From Sporosarcina ureae (GTDB lineage Bacteria > Bacillota > Bacilli > Bacillales_A > Planococcaceae): a stretch of 64,000 nt of DNA. The notes beneath the pieces are model-generated. The model saw nothing but the letters and a program-made list of their open reading frames with translations, ran no database searches and was not told where the DNA came from. The stretch lies in contig NZ_CP015348.1 in assembly GCF_002109325.1 (NCBI RefSeq), positions 647,501 through 711,500 of the forward strand, in the 5' to 3' direction. The position numbers were made by a program, and so were the translations under genes. Every line of letters starts with the position of its first letter. Positions within the stretch are counted from its first letter, which is position 1. Shown one piece after another: positions 1 to 8,901 of the stretch.

Positions 1-2
1 AT

Positions 3-347
3 GTGCAAAGTGAAATTAGCGGCGCCATGTTCAATTTAGGTTATTTGCCATATAGTGAAGATCTAAGTATCGTCACGACACCTTCATCAACCATAGCGGC
101 ACTCGAGTCGTTGCTTAGTTTGCTGAAAAAGTCAGGCATTATAACGATCACTGTTTATGATGGACATGAAGGTGGCAAAGAGGAACGTGATGCGTTGCTC
201 GATTACGTCTCGACATTACATCAAGGTGATGTTCATGCCATTCGATATGAATTGCTTAACCAGAGAAGAAATCCTCCGTTTTTGCTTGCGCTTGAGAAGA
301 TGAAAGACTTTACTGAAGTACGGAAGTTAGAAGCCGGGGAATCATAA
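3..347 (+). CDS. ytqB: YtqB-type class I SAM methyltransferase, C-terminal part
   Basis: The reading frame is open from the window edge, so the 5' part is missing. The remaining 114 residues match the C-terminal half of the YtqB/rRNA-methylase-like Rossmann methyltransferases: the FNLGYLP stretch near residue 11, SSTIAALESLL, and the late NQRRNPPFLLALEK segment that corresponds to NQxxxPPFxxxIEK in the family. The SAM-binding glycine motif would lie upstream of the window. The family makes S-adenosylmethionine-dependent transfers to RNA or small molecules; the substrate cannot be read here. The gene ends directly against a strong terminator, so it is the last gene of its transcript. The first in-frame GTG (position 3) is not the true start. 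Confidence 0.8.
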   Translation: MQSEISGAMFNLGYLPYSEDLSIVTTPSSTIAALESLLSLLKKSGIITITVYDGHEGGKEERDALLDYVSTLHQGDVHAIRYELLNQRRNPPFLLALEKMKDFTEVRKLEAGES

Positions 348-386
348 AGCTCGTTGCCACGATACTTGTGGCAACGAGCTTTTTTT
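348..386 (+). terminator. Rho-independent terminator of ytqB
   Basis: A perfect 13-bp stem (AGCTCGTTGCCAC, 348-360, pairing with 368-380) with a 7-nt loop is followed by seven T. It begins right after the ytqB stop codon and overlaps the stop of the convergent gene. Confidence 0.93.
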
Positions 387-1110
387 AGTAGAATTTACGA
401 ATGTCTGCGATTGTATCTGTTTCAAGGAAGTCGACTTCCATTGCAAATCGCTTTAGTTTTTCTGCTGTTTCGTATGCGGAACTTAACTGCCCTTCTCGCT
501 TGTACGCCTCAAAACGTTTCAAGTGTGGAAATTGTTGTTCAGATGATGAGCGAATCGTCTCCTGCATCCCTGTATCGATAATTCCCGGCGCGATAGAAAC
601 AACACCCGTTGGATAGGTGGCTGCTTTTTGTTCCAATGCAATAACACGCGAAAATTGATCAAGTCCTGCCTTAGCCGTGCAATACACACCCCATCCTTCA
701 GATGCGCTACGTCCGGCTCCAGAAGAGATGTTCATGATTTTCTTCGTTCCCGTGAAATCTTTCAATGTATCGATAAATGTATTCGTTAATAGAATAGGTG
801 CCATTAAATTTACTTTAATCGCTTGCTCTACTTTTTGAGGATCCAACGAACCTACTAAACTAATCGGGTCAACCATACCCGCATTATTGATTAGCGTGAA
901 TGAGCTAGCTTCTCCAATATGCTGACTAATTACACCTTGTAAAATAGCAGTCGCTTTCTCGACATCAGCCAGATCTACTTCAAACATTGATTGTTCTTGT
1001 TCAGGGTTTGTCCTAGCCAAGCCATACACCGTAGCCCCTGCTTCTTTGTATTGACACAGTAGTTCTTTCCCTATTCCTTTTGATGCTCCTGTAATAATAA
1101 TGATATCCAT
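385..1110 (-). CDS. yueD: SDR-family oxidoreductase, benzil reductase-like (YueD)
   Basis: A 241-residue classical short-chain dehydrogenase/reductase. The N-terminal Rossmann motif TGASKGIG (residues 7-14) binds NAD(P)H, NNAG is at about 75, and the catalytic Ser ... YCTAK set (Tyr and Lys about 143-147) is intact. Overall sequence resembles the YueD/benzil reductase branch ((S)-benzoin-forming) rather than FabG. The natural substrate is unknown; the family reduces carbonyl groups with NADPH in the cytoplasm. The ATG at 1110 follows AAAGGAG at 9-nt spacing. The gene is monocistronic and convergent with ytqB. Confidence 0.85.
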   Translation of the reverse strand: MDIIIITGASKGIGKELLCQYKEAGATVYGLARTNPEQEQSMFEVDLADVEKATAILQGVISQHIGEASSFTLINNAGMVDPISLVGSLDPQKVEQAIKVNLMAPILLTNTFIDTLKDFTGTKKIMNISSGAGRSASEGWGVYCTAKAGLDQFSRVIALEQKAATYPTGVVSIAPGIIDTGMQETIRSSSEQQFPHLKRFEAYKREGQLSSAYETAEKLKRFAMEVDFLETDTIADIRKFY

Positions 1111-1135
1111 ATGTATCCGCTCCTTTTTATATGAA

Positions 1136-1270
1136 TCAACTAGTTAGTGATTGCACGTATGCTGCTGCATCTTCCACGGTTTTATTCGGTAACTCAAAAA
1201 ATAATATCCAACAATACACTGCGATAGCTAAAATAATGACGATCAATAAAATCAATTGACGCTTATTCAT
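1136..1270 (-). CDS. Small single-pass membrane protein, 44 aa
   Basis: The reverse strand has an ATG at 1268-1270 and a TGA at 1136-1138, giving 44 residues. AAGGA lies 9 nt before the ATG. The protein starts MNKRQ, followed by about 20 hydrophobic residues (LILLIVIILAIAVYCWILFF) that would form one transmembrane helix, and ends in a short charged tail. The stop is 26 bp upstream of the yueD start, so the two may be co-transcribed. I do not recognise a family; the ribosome binding site and the tidy N-in topology make it a credible real gene. Confidence 0.6.
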   Translation of the reverse strand: MNKRQLILLIVIILAIAVYCWILFFELPNKTVEDAAAYVQSLTS

Positions 1271-1323
1271 TAATTCACGTCCTTCACACATGGTTCAACT
1301 CTTTCATTCCTACTATATCACAA

Positions 1324-1360
1324 CAAAAAACAGGCCCGCCACTCTTTGAATGACGGACCC
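1324..1360 (-). terminator. Terminator after the exonuclease gene
   Basis: On the reverse strand GGGTCCGTCA (1351-1360) pairs with TGGCGGGCC (about 1333-1341) if G-U pairs are allowed, and six T follow (1325-1330). It sits 12 bp after the stop of the exonuclease gene. Confidence 0.8.
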
Positions 1361-1371
1361 AGCGATCTAAA

Positions 1372-2037
1372 TTAAGTTTGTGAAGCAAACTTATGTGCAC
1401 CACCATTTTTTATACGCAGTAAATCTGCCAGCGTCTTCACGCCATGACGATCGAGTTTTCTCAGTAACGCTGTGAATACATGTGCTGTTGTCAAAGCATC
1501 CCCCAGCGCACGGTGTCGTTCAAAGATCTCTGTACCAAATAGACGCGCATAATCTTCCAAGTCTTGTTGCTCACCTGTAGGATCCAAATAGTTAATCAAA
1601 TGCATCGTATCGAATGAAGTCGGCGTTTGAAATGTGCATTTCTGACGACTTAATTCTTTCTTTATGACCATTTCATCAAAGCTGACATGATGCCCTACCC
1701 AGCCCCCACTTTTATGTTTTTCAATAAACGCAAAATATTCTTCAATAGCAGGTAATGGCATAGGCGCATGATCAACTTGTGATTGCTGTATAGAAGTCAG
1801 TTTGCTGATGACAGGAGGAATATCCCTTGATGGATTCACAAATGTTTGAAATACATGATCGGTAACCTCGAATCCCTCTACTTGCACGGCACCTATCTCA
1901 ATCATTCGATCATCTGCTCCAATTGCAAATCCGGTAGTTTCTGTATCAAATACTGTGAAATTCATATCTTGCAGCGGCGTATTCAACTGTAGTGATTGTT
2001 GTAATTCATACGTCAACATTTTCTTTTTCCAAAACAT
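1372..2037 (-). CDS. DnaQ-like 3'-5' exonuclease
   Basis: A 221-residue exonuclease of the DEDD superfamily (DNA polymerase III epsilon-like). ExoI is FTVFDTETTG (Asp and Glu metal ligands, residues about 30-33). The ExoII region carries GHHVSFDEM (Asp about 122). ExoIII is the HRALGDALTT segment near 175 with the general-base His and final Asp, so the active site looks complete. It lies 68 bp downstream of the cNMP/CBS/DUF294 gene on the same strand with no terminator between; this pair recurs in related Bacillales, so an operon is likely. The ATG at 2037 has AGGGGGCG five bases upstream. Whether it proofreads for a polymerase or degrades oligonucleotides or RNA is not shown. Confidence 0.85.
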   Translation of the reverse strand: MFWKKKMLTYELQQSLQLNTPLQDMNFTVFDTETTGFAIGADDRMIEIGAVQVEGFEVTDHVFQTFVNPSRDIPPVISKLTSIQQSQVDHAPMPLPAIEEYFAFIEKHKSGGWVGHHVSFDEMVIKKELSRQKCTFQTPTSFDTMHLINYLDPTGEQQDLEDYARLFGTEIFERHRALGDALTTAHVFTALLRKLDRHGVKTLADLLRIKNGGAHKFASQT

Positions 2038-2105
2038 TATGTCGCCCCCTATCTATATAGTACATTATGTGCGAGCTGTGTACAGGGACCTTTATCTATA
2101 TTACC

Positions 2106-4034
2106 TTACAGTTTTGATAATAAATGTGATTGAAGAGCTCTGACCGTATCTAGCGTTGTTCGCAATTCATTCAATTCCCATCTTCTTAGATCGCGCAACT
2201 CGATTTCCGTAGAAATCTTCTCTCCACGTAAATGTTTTTCCCATGACATAGAAATTCTAATACTTAAAGATATTTCATATGCATGACGAATCTCTTCGGC
2301 AAAGTCTTTCGTGATTTTCTTCTTTTTCTGCAAAGCTGAAATAATTTCAAGTGGCGTTGCATTGATGATCCCGTTACTAACTCCTAAAATTTGCAGACAG
2401 TGATGAAGTGGGAATAGCGCATGTTTCTTAATATCAATAATATCTGCTTTACTGCGCCCCCTGAAAATACTCAAGAAGTTCTGTTGCAATTGTGGGATTG
2501 GTTTCTCTTTTTCTTGTTGCGCCATATAGTAAATAAAAGTGGCAGACTTCTTCAAAAGACCATGAACCATCGTGATGAAACGTTCATTAACAGCAGATTC
2601 ACCGTACAGGAATCGGAATGATAGGAAGTTGTATCCGAGCAGTATTTGTTCAGGTGTAGATTGAAGCGCCCATTGACGAATACGTTCATGCCAAATTGCC
2701 ATCGTTCCACGCCACTGTGTCTCGCTAGCCATCATAAATCCGATACATCTAGTATAGCCTGCCTGCTCAAGATGAACGACAATTTCATTACCAAGAAGTT
2801 CAAAATAGTTCTCGACATACTGGGATTCTTCCCTCGATACATCTTCGTAGACGAGAAAATGATCTTGATCGGTCAGCATAAACTGCTCACCACGTGCCCC
2901 ACTTCCCATCTGGTACCAAGCAAACGGAACAGGCGGTGTTCCTTTCCCTTGATCTTCAAGAGATTGCACAGCAAGCATGACACAATGTTTTGCCAGTCGA
3001 TCATAAAACTTCGTCACGATTTCTAATGTGTGAATGGTCGATATTTCATCTTGAATTAAATTGGATAGCACATCGTAAATCGCTGCTTTTACAACAGGCA
3101 AATTTTCGAAGGAAGCTTCTTCTATAGTTTTTAATATATTCATGGAATTACGATCACGTTTCGTCATCAATGTAGCGAACGTCACAATGCCTACAGGTTT
3201 ACCTGCTTTCACAACTGGTAAATGCTTAATTCCATGTTTGTAGAATTTAGTCAAGGCCTCATAATAATAATCAGTTACTCTTACCGTATGCGGCTTTTTC
3301 GTCATGATGTCTTTTGCCCGCAGTCCATTTGGCGAAGCACCGTCTGCTATTACACGTTCAACAAGATCTTTTTCGGTTACGATTCCAATAAGTTTACCTG
3401 CCTGATCTGTAATAATAATTGAACTAATCGAGTTTTTAATCATCAATTCCGCAATTTCTTTTGTTTCAGCTTCCGCATGAATTGTTATAACTGGACTACT
3501 CATGAAATCTTGTACACGACGAACATACGGCTCACTCTCGCCATATTCGTCAGCCAAACGAACTTGCTCCCCTAAAGAGGTATAAACATTCGCCAAGCGA
3601 ATCGACATCTTGCGTAATACATAATCGCGTACGTTTTGATCATCCATACGTTTTTTTATCACTTCATACGGAACCTGTAGACAAATCGAGTCTTCTGCTA
3701 CCACCATATCAATGTGATGCTTATCAAGCGGCCTAGCCATTTCCCCCAAGTAGTAAGCAAAATTGGAAAAGCCGATAATTTCATCTTCCTGAATGAATTC
3801 TAACGTTACCGAACTGCCATCTTGTCCTTCTATTTGAACCTCTGCCGATCCTTTTAACACGATGAGCAATCCTTCTTGTGGTGTTTTGAAATAGTTGGAT
3901 TTATCCGCTTCCTCATATATCTTTAATTTACAACCTAGCAATAATTGATCAAATTCATTTTCTGTTGTATCGATAAATAAAGGATTTCTATGGATTTTAT
4001 CATATAACTCACGATCTTTTACCGTCTTCAACAT
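2106..4034 (-). CDS. cNMP-binding/CBS/DUF294 nucleotidyltransferase-like signalling protein
   Basis: A 642-residue cytoplasmic multidomain protein. In order: a cyclic-nucleotide-binding (Crp/CAP effector) fold (about 15-135), a CBS pair (about 170-290, with IVTEKDL and GIVTFATL signatures), a GlnD-like DUF294 nucleotidyltransferase domain (about 320-460) with the GSGARGEQ ... TDQDH motif that supplies the metal-binding acidic residues, and a helical DUF294 C-terminal domain to the end. Such proteins are thought to sense nucleotides and to modify or control a partner; the target is unknown. GGAGG is 7 nt before the ATG. The downstream exonuclease gene is probably co-transcribed. Confidence 0.87.
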   Translation of the reverse strand: MLKTVKDRELYDKIHRNPLFIDTTENEFDQLLLGCKLKIYEEADKSNYFKTPQEGLLIVLKGSAEVQIEGQDGSSVTLEFIQEDEIIGFSNFAYYLGEMARPLDKHHIDMVVAEDSICLQVPYEVIKKRMDDQNVRDYVLRKMSIRLANVYTSLGEQVRLADEYGESEPYVRRVQDFMSSPVITIHAEAETKEIAELMIKNSISSIIITDQAGKLIGIVTEKDLVERVIADGASPNGLRAKDIMTKKPHTVRVTDYYYEALTKFYKHGIKHLPVVKAGKPVGIVTFATLMTKRDRNSMNILKTIEEASFENLPVVKAAIYDVLSNLIQDEISTIHTLEIVTKFYDRLAKHCVMLAVQSLEDQGKGTPPVPFAWYQMGSGARGEQFMLTDQDHFLVYEDVSREESQYVENYFELLGNEIVVHLEQAGYTRCIGFMMASETQWRGTMAIWHERIRQWALQSTPEQILLGYNFLSFRFLYGESAVNERFITMVHGLLKKSATFIYYMAQQEKEKPIPQLQQNFLSIFRGRSKADIIDIKKHALFPLHHCLQILGVSNGIINATPLEIISALQKKKKITKDFAEEIRHAYEISLSIRISMSWEKHLRGEKISTEIELRDLRRWELNELRTTLDTVRALQSHLLSKL

Positions 4035-4151
4035 TTCAAAACCTCCTGTTCATGTACACTTTAACAAAGCGTTCACTTCACATTATTCGAATACATATGT
4101 CAACAGTACCGTTATATTTAGGTTAAACAATATTCCAGCAGGTAGAATTGA

Positions 4152-4199
4152 TAAAAAACGGTCTCCTCTTCTGACGTGCTGACAGAAGAGGAGACCGTT
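4152..4199 (-). terminator. Terminator of the DUF485-actP operon
   Basis: A perfect 17-bp inverted repeat (4157-4173 with 4183-4199, starting AACGGTCTCC) with a 9-nt loop. It is followed on the reverse strand by six T (4153-4158). Confidence 0.95.
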
Positions 4200-4220
4200 A
4201 GTTGTAAATCTAGCTAGTTA

Positions 4221-5768
4221 TTATAAATCAAGCTCTTTGTAGCCAGTTTCTGCTTTGAAACGAACTTCTGCATAAGAAACTTCGTCTTTTTCATGACGCT
4301 TAGAGCTAACAATTGTACCGATCCATGCAGCAAGGAAACCTGCTGGTACGGAAACAATAGCCGGGTTAGCATAAGGGAATAGTGGAGTACCAGTGATAAG
4401 TGTCATTCCCTCAACTGGGTTCATTACAGATGGACTGACCGCAACAAGAACTAGCGCTACGATAAGACCTGTTAACATCGATGCCACAGCACCTGTTGTG
4501 TTAAATTTCTTCCAATAGATTGTTAATAGAATTGTTGGTACGTTTGCCGATGCAGCAACACAGAATGCCAGTGATACTAAGAACGCAACGTTCAACTTTT
4601 CAGAACCTAGTGCAAGAAGGATTGAAGCAACACCGATAGCGATTGAAGCCCAACGAGCTGCAGCAACCTGTTGTTTCTCAGTTACATTACCATTTTTGAT
4701 GATTTGTCCATAAATATCGTGGGCGATTGCAGAAGCACCTGAAAGTACAAGACCTGCAACAACTGCCAGGATTGTAGCAAATGCAACAGCAGCTACGAAT
4801 GATTCAAGGGCATCTCCACCAAGGACTCCGGCCAGCATTGGAGCTGCCATGTTTCCTGCGGCGTTTTCTGCGATGATTGCGTCTGCTCCAACGAATTTAG
4901 CTGCACCAAATCCAAGGAAGATCGTCAATACATAGAAGATACCAATAATCCATACAGAATAAATTACAGAAGAACGTGCTGTTTTCGCATCTTTAACTGT
5001 GAAGAAACGCATTAAGATGTGTGGAAGACCAGCAGTACCTAGAACGAGTGCGATCAATACAGAGATAAGACCGATTGTGTCTTTATAAACAACCCCTGAG
5101 TGAAGGAATGCTTCGCCATGCGGAGTAGCAGTTTTCATTGTCTCGAACATACCGATGAAGTTGAAGTTAAACTTCATAAGTACTAAGAAGGAGATAATGA
5201 TTGTACCCAACATCAAAAGAATAGCCTTAACGATTTGTACCCAGCTCGTTGCAGTCATTCCACCAAATAGAACGTAGATCAACATCATTGTTCCAACGAT
5301 TAGAACCGCAATCCAATACTCGATACCGAATAATAATTTAATAAGAGCACCCGCACCAACTAATTGTGCAAGCATGTAGAACATTACAATTGTAATTGTG
5401 TTCAATGCTGCTGCTCCACGCACTTTCTTAGCGCCGAAACGAGCACCGATCATATCTGCCATCGTAAACTTACCCAAGTTACGTAGTGGCTCAGCAATTA
5501 AGAATAGAACAACTAAATAAGCTGTTAACCAACCAATACTGTAGTAGAAACCATCAAATCCGTTAAGTGAAATCGCACCCGCGATACCTAGGAATGATGC
5601 TGCTGATAAGTAGTCACCAGCGATGGCCATACCATTTTGCCAACCTGTTAATGATCCTCCGGCAGTGTAGAAATCACTTGCCGTAGTTGTTTGCTTTGCC
5701 GCCCAATATGTAATGTAGAGCGTCAACGCGATTACCGCGAAGAATATAGCATAGGAAATCCAACTCAT
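4221..5768 (-). CDS. actP: Sodium:solute symporter, acetate permease ActP family
   Basis: About 515 residues with around 13 hydrophobic segments, in the sodium:solute symporter (SSS) family. The N-terminal segment DFYTAGGSLTGWQNGMA and the following AGDYLSAASFLGIAG are hallmarks of the ActP/MctC acetate-monocarboxylate branch. It would import acetate or other short monocarboxylates with a cation across the cytoplasmic membrane. I prefer the ATG at 5768 (GGGGG 8 nt upstream) to the GTG six bases earlier. It follows a DUF485 gene by 13 bp, the usual yjcH-actP pairing, and a cre site precedes the pair. Confidence 0.9.
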   Translation of the reverse strand: MSWISYAIFFAVIALTLYITYWAAKQTTTASDFYTAGGSLTGWQNGMAIAGDYLSAASFLGIAGAISLNGFDGFYYSIGWLTAYLVVLFLIAEPLRNLGKFTMADMIGARFGAKKVRGAAALNTITIVMFYMLAQLVGAGALIKLLFGIEYWIAVLIVGTMMLIYVLFGGMTATSWVQIVKAILLMLGTIIISFLVLMKFNFNFIGMFETMKTATPHGEAFLHSGVVYKDTIGLISVLIALVLGTAGLPHILMRFFTVKDAKTARSSVIYSVWIIGIFYVLTIFLGFGAAKFVGADAIIAENAAGNMAAPMLAGVLGGDALESFVAAVAFATILAVVAGLVLSGASAIAHDIYGQIIKNGNVTEKQQVAAARWASIAIGVASILLALGSEKLNVAFLVSLAFCVAASANVPTILLTIYWKKFNTTGAVASMLTGLIVALVLVAVSPSVMNPVEGMTLITGTPLFPYANPAIVSVPAGFLAAWIGTIVSSKRHEKDEVSYAEVRFKAETGYKELDL

Positions 5769-5781
5769 GAACACAACCCCC

Positions 5782-6108
5782 TTATTTTAGAACGTTTTTC
5801 TCTATAATTTTGTCTACTTCAATATCAAAGTGTTTTGCTTTATTCATGTATATGGATGTGAATACCCATACCATAATGAACATCGAGAATGCATAGATCC
5901 AAGTCCATGTCATTGCGCCAATTGCTGGTGTTTCAAGAATTTTTGTATAACCTGTTAAGAGTGGAAGAATAAAGTACGCTGCGAAGAAGAAAATAACAAA
6001 AGGTGTGGAGAAGCTCTTCTTTCTTTTAACAAGACCTTTAAAGTCTTCAGTTTGAACGAGTTTTTCATAGTCTAATGTGGATTTACCACGCGAAACTTGA
6101 TTAGTCAT
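5782..6108 (-). CDS. DUF485 membrane protein, partner of ActP
   Basis: A 108-residue protein with two predicted transmembrane segments (about residues 38-58 and 68-90) and charged ends, matching the DUF485 (YjcH/YwcB) family. Family members are encoded directly before ActP-type symporters and are thought to assist them, but a molecular role is not established. It leads the operon. A perfect cre sequence 64-77 bp upstream suggests repression by CcpA when preferred sugars are present. Confidence 0.88.
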   Translation of the reverse strand: MTNQVSRGKSTLDYEKLVQTEDFKGLVKRKKSFSTPFVIFFFAAYFILPLLTGYTKILETPAIGAMTWTWIYAFSMFIMVWVFTSIYMNKAKHFDIEVDKIIEKNVLK

Positions 6109-6171
6109 TAGTTAATCCCCTTTCTATTTTATATAAATTAGCAAATTAGTTCTTATTCCCCTCCCTTTTAT

Positions 6172-6185
6172 TGAAAACGCTTTCA
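6172..6185 (-). promoter_or_regulatory. cre site (CcpA operator) upstream of DUF485-actP
   Basis: TGAAAACGCTTTCA fits the catabolite-responsive-element consensus TGWAANCGNTNWCA at every position and is nearly palindromic. It lies 64 bp upstream of the DUF485 start. The rest of the 457-bp interval 6109-6565 is AT-rich, with no other gene; it also holds the gntR promoter region. Confidence 0.8.
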
Positions 6186-6464
6186 TCCCTGAGCCAAATA
6201 GATAATATGTTACAGTGGATGTAATTGTTCATTTGTTATAGTACACATGTAAACAATAACAAAATTCTGCTAGTTTTGCAACATCCTTTTTTGAAGATTT
6301 GTAAAATTTAATCTACTAAGCTAATACAAAACCTGCATAGACATAAATCTATCAAATACAGGCGGAAACTACAAGAACTATTTAAAATTATTTAATTTGA
6401 TTCTTTAAAAAAGATCAAAATTCACTATTGGAATTCCCATTTTTTTTTGCAAGTTTTGAATAAT

Positions 6465-6498
6465 ACTGTTAAACAACAGTGAAAAGATGTAGTATATT
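6465..6498 (+). promoter_or_regulatory. Putative promoter and operator of the GntR gene
   Basis: ACTGTTAAACAACAGT (6465-6480) is a perfect 6-bp-arm palindrome. It overlaps a weak -35 (TTAAAC, 6469-6474) that is 18 bp from TATATT (6493-6498). Position over the -35 suggests an autoregulatory operator for the GntR protein encoded at 6566. This is inference from symmetry only; it does not match the classical FadR TGGTNNNACCA core. Confidence 0.35.
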
Positions 6499-6565
6499 GT
6501 ATATCGGCTGTTAGTGCAATTCGACTTATATAAAGACAACTTTTATAGAAAGATGGTGTGATATA

Positions 6566-7225
6566 ATGCCTATCCCTACTAATCATGCACAACCTGTACG
6601 TAAAACCGCTAAGGAAAATGCGTTTAGTCAATTACAGAAGTGGATTATTGACGGAACACTCCAACCTGGAGAAAAGCTAAATGACGTAGAATTAGCAGAG
6701 GCACTCGGAGTGAGTCGTACGCCTATACGTGAGTCGCTTCAATTATTGGAAGTACAAGGGTTCGTTCAGATGTTCCCCGGTAAAGCAACGCAAGTAACCG
6801 ATGTAGATCGTGAATCTATTTCTGATTTACTCCCTCCACTTGCTGCACTACAAGCACTCTCAGCTGAACTTTCCATACCCAATCTAACTGACAGTGTGAT
6901 CAAGAAATTGCGTGACACGAATAAGAAATTCGCCCTAGCAGTTGAAAAGGAAGACTATTTTCAAGCTCTGAAAATTGATGAAAAGTTTCACCAAATCATT
7001 GTCGACACAGCTAATAACCCATATATTTCTTCTTTGCTTGTCTCCCTGCAAGCTCATGTGCGCAGACTTTTCTTCCATAATTCCATTATATTGACGGAGA
7101 AATCAATTGCAGAACATGAACAGATTATAGATTTGATGAGCAAGCGTGATGGTGAGCAGGTTACAACTGTTATGCGAGAAAATTGGTTACGAGCCATTGA
7201 GGAGTTTCACTCTATAAAAGAATGA
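6566..7225 (+). CDS. GntR-family regulator with FadR-type C-terminal domain
   Basis: A 219-residue regulator. The N-terminal winged helix (about 15-85) contains LAEALGVSRTPIRESLQLLE, the standard GntR recognition region. The C-terminal helical FCD domain (about 90-210) has the metal/ligand-binding His and acidic residues expected (DEKFHQIIV near 136, HVRRLFF near 161, EHEQIIDLM near 185). It would bind a small organic acid and control nearby genes. It is divergent from DUF485-actP, a plausible target, and convergent with brnQ. The ligand is not evident. Confidence 0.85.
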   Translation: MPIPTNHAQPVRKTAKENAFSQLQKWIIDGTLQPGEKLNDVELAEALGVSRTPIRESLQLLEVQGFVQMFPGKATQVTDVDRESISDLLPPLAALQALSAELSIPNLTDSVIKKLRDTNKKFALAVEKEDYFQALKIDEKFHQIIVDTANNPYISSLLVSLQAHVRRLFFHNSIILTEKSIAEHEQIIDLMSKRDGEQVTTVMRENWLRAIEEFHSIKE

Positions 7226-7242
7226 AGTTATAAATAAACGTG

Positions 7243-7279
7243 AAAACAGGATCCAATATATCGGATCCTGTTTTTCTTT
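7243..7279. terminator. Bidirectional terminator between gntR and brnQ
   Basis: The stem AAAACAGGATCC (7243-7254) pairs with GGATCCTGTTTT (7263-7274). Runs of T flank it on the forward strand, and A-rich sequence gives T on the reverse. Confidence 0.85.
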
Positions 7280-8670
7280 TATATTTTATTACTATTCGGA
7301 CCCGTTTGGATATTTACTGCTTCTTTATTGGATAGTGCTACAGCTAAAGCTGTGATCACCGTCACAATCAAAACAGGAACTAACCAGCCGATGCCTTGCG
7401 CGTAGTATGGGATGTACGCTGTATATATGTCATCTACAGTGACAAGCCAGTTCGGCATAGTCTTTTCTACCAGAGTGTAAAACTTCACGAGCGCTTCAAC
7501 AAAACTTATTAGGAACGCCGTGATCGTAGCTGTTCGATATACTAAGCTGGATTGACGGAATAAGGGACCAGTGAACGTCAATATGATTAGTACCATCGCC
7601 AGAGGATAAAGTAATACAAGTACCGGAATAGAATAATTGATAATATTCGCTAGACCAAAGTTTGCTACAACCAAGCAGAATGTCGAAAAGAATACTACAA
7701 ATAACTTATAGCTAATTTTCGGGATAATCGCATGAAAATACTCTCCACATGCTGTAAGTAGACCAATTGCGGTTGTCAGGCATGCTAACATAATCACTAC
7801 TCCGAGTAACAATAGACCGGTCGTACCAAATAAGTGTGAGGCAGTTTCACTTAATACAGACCCTCCACCATCAAGATAACCAAATAAATCAACTGAAGTA
7901 GTCCCCAGATACGCAATACCTAAATATATAATGGCTAAAAATCCAGAGGCTACAAGTCCCGTCTTAGCAGTAGAAGCCAATATCTGCTTTTTACTAGTAA
8001 TGCCCATCGCATGCAACGCATTAATGACAATAATTCCAAAAACGAGTGAAGCCAATGCATCCATCGTATTATACCCCTCAAGGAAACCAGTAAAGAACGG
8101 CGTTTCATTGTATGGAGCTTGTGGAGCTTGTGAAACTTGTGCACTTCCCATTGGATTAAGAAGAGTCATACCAATTAAACCAATCAATAAAATAATGATA
8201 AGCGGAGACAAATACTTACCTACTCGATCAACGATTTTGGCAGGGTTTAATGATAGCCACATACTGATTCCAAAGAATGCCAATGTAAATAGTAAACGGG
8301 CAAGATCAATAGAAAAGCCATTCAAAAATGGAGCGACCCCAATGTCAAATGCCACAGCTCCTGTACGTGGTGCCGCAAAAAAAGGACCAATTGTTAAGTA
8401 AAGTATTGCTGTAAATAGAACAGCATATACCGGATGTATTCGACTTGCCAAGTCCTGTAAATCTTTCTTGCCAGAGAAACCGATAGCCAATATACCTAAA
8501 AAGGGTAAACCAACTCCAGTGAATAAAAAGCCAAGCATCGCTTTCCACGTTTGATCTCCAGCAAGCTGTCCAAGCTCTGCGGGGAAAATTAGATTACCTG
8601 CCCCAAAAAATAATGCGAATAGCATAACACCAATAACTAAGCTCGATGAAAACGATAATTTTTTCTCCAT
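7279..8670 (-). CDS. brnQ: Branched-chain amino acid transporter BrnQ
   Basis: About 463 residues with around 12 transmembrane segments, in the LIVCS (BrnQ/BraB) family. It opens with SSSLVIGVMLFALFFGAGNL, the signature N-terminus of this family, which imports leucine, isoleucine and valine with Na+ or H+. The ATG at 8670 (GGGAGGA about 12 nt upstream) fits the family N-terminus; an upstream in-frame ATG at 8724 would add 18 atypical residues. No T-box or leader peptide was visible before it. Monocistronic. Confidence 0.92.
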   Translation of the reverse strand: MEKKLSFSSSLVIGVMLFALFFGAGNLIFPAELGQLAGDQTWKAMLGFLFTGVGLPFLGILAIGFSGKKDLQDLASRIHPVYAVLFTAILYLTIGPFFAAPRTGAVAFDIGVAPFLNGFSIDLARLLFTLAFFGISMWLSLNPAKIVDRVGKYLSPLIIILLIGLIGMTLLNPMGSAQVSQAPQAPYNETPFFTGFLEGYNTMDALASLVFGIIVINALHAMGITSKKQILASTAKTGLVASGFLAIIYLGIAYLGTTSVDLFGYLDGGGSVLSETASHLFGTTGLLLLGVVIMLACLTTAIGLLTACGEYFHAIIPKISYKLFVVFFSTFCLVVANFGLANIINYSIPVLVLLYPLAMVLIILTFTGPLFRQSSLVYRTATITAFLISFVEALVKFYTLVEKTMPNWLVTVDDIYTAYIPYYAQGIGWLVPVLIVTVITALAVALSNKEAVNIQTGPNSNKI

Positions 8671-8843
8671 ATGTTTAAAAATCCTCCCAAAAACAACAGC
8701 ACTTATTTGTATGCAATATATCACGTTCCCTCATATTACTCTTCCCTATTTAGAAAATCAACAGCCAACTAAATCATTTAACTTTTGCGTTTATTGCTAA
8801 CTTACTGACTATTTATCGATTTATAAAAATGTATTCTTAAAAT

Positions 8844-8873
8844 AAAAAAACTGATCTTTTTAAAGATCAGTTT
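8844..8873 (-). terminator. Terminator downstream of sbcC
   Basis: AAACTGATCTTT (8848-8859) pairs with AAAGATCAGTTT (8862-8873). On the reverse strand the stem runs into seven T (8844-8850). A large repeat hairpin lies between it and sbcC. Confidence 0.8.
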
Positions 8874-8901
8874 AAAGTTAAATATGAGATATTAATTTAT
8901 A

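Noticed and set aside
7931-8401. 156-codon forward frame opposite brnQ
   Set aside because: Antisense to a clear transporter gene, no ribosome binding site, composition of a mirror frame of hydrophobic codons.
7279-8760. T-box or leader attenuator before brnQ, and T-box or S-box before cysK/ssu
   Set aside because: No TGGNACCGCG-type T-box sequence, no SAM-riboswitch core and no regulatory terminator were found upstream of these genes.
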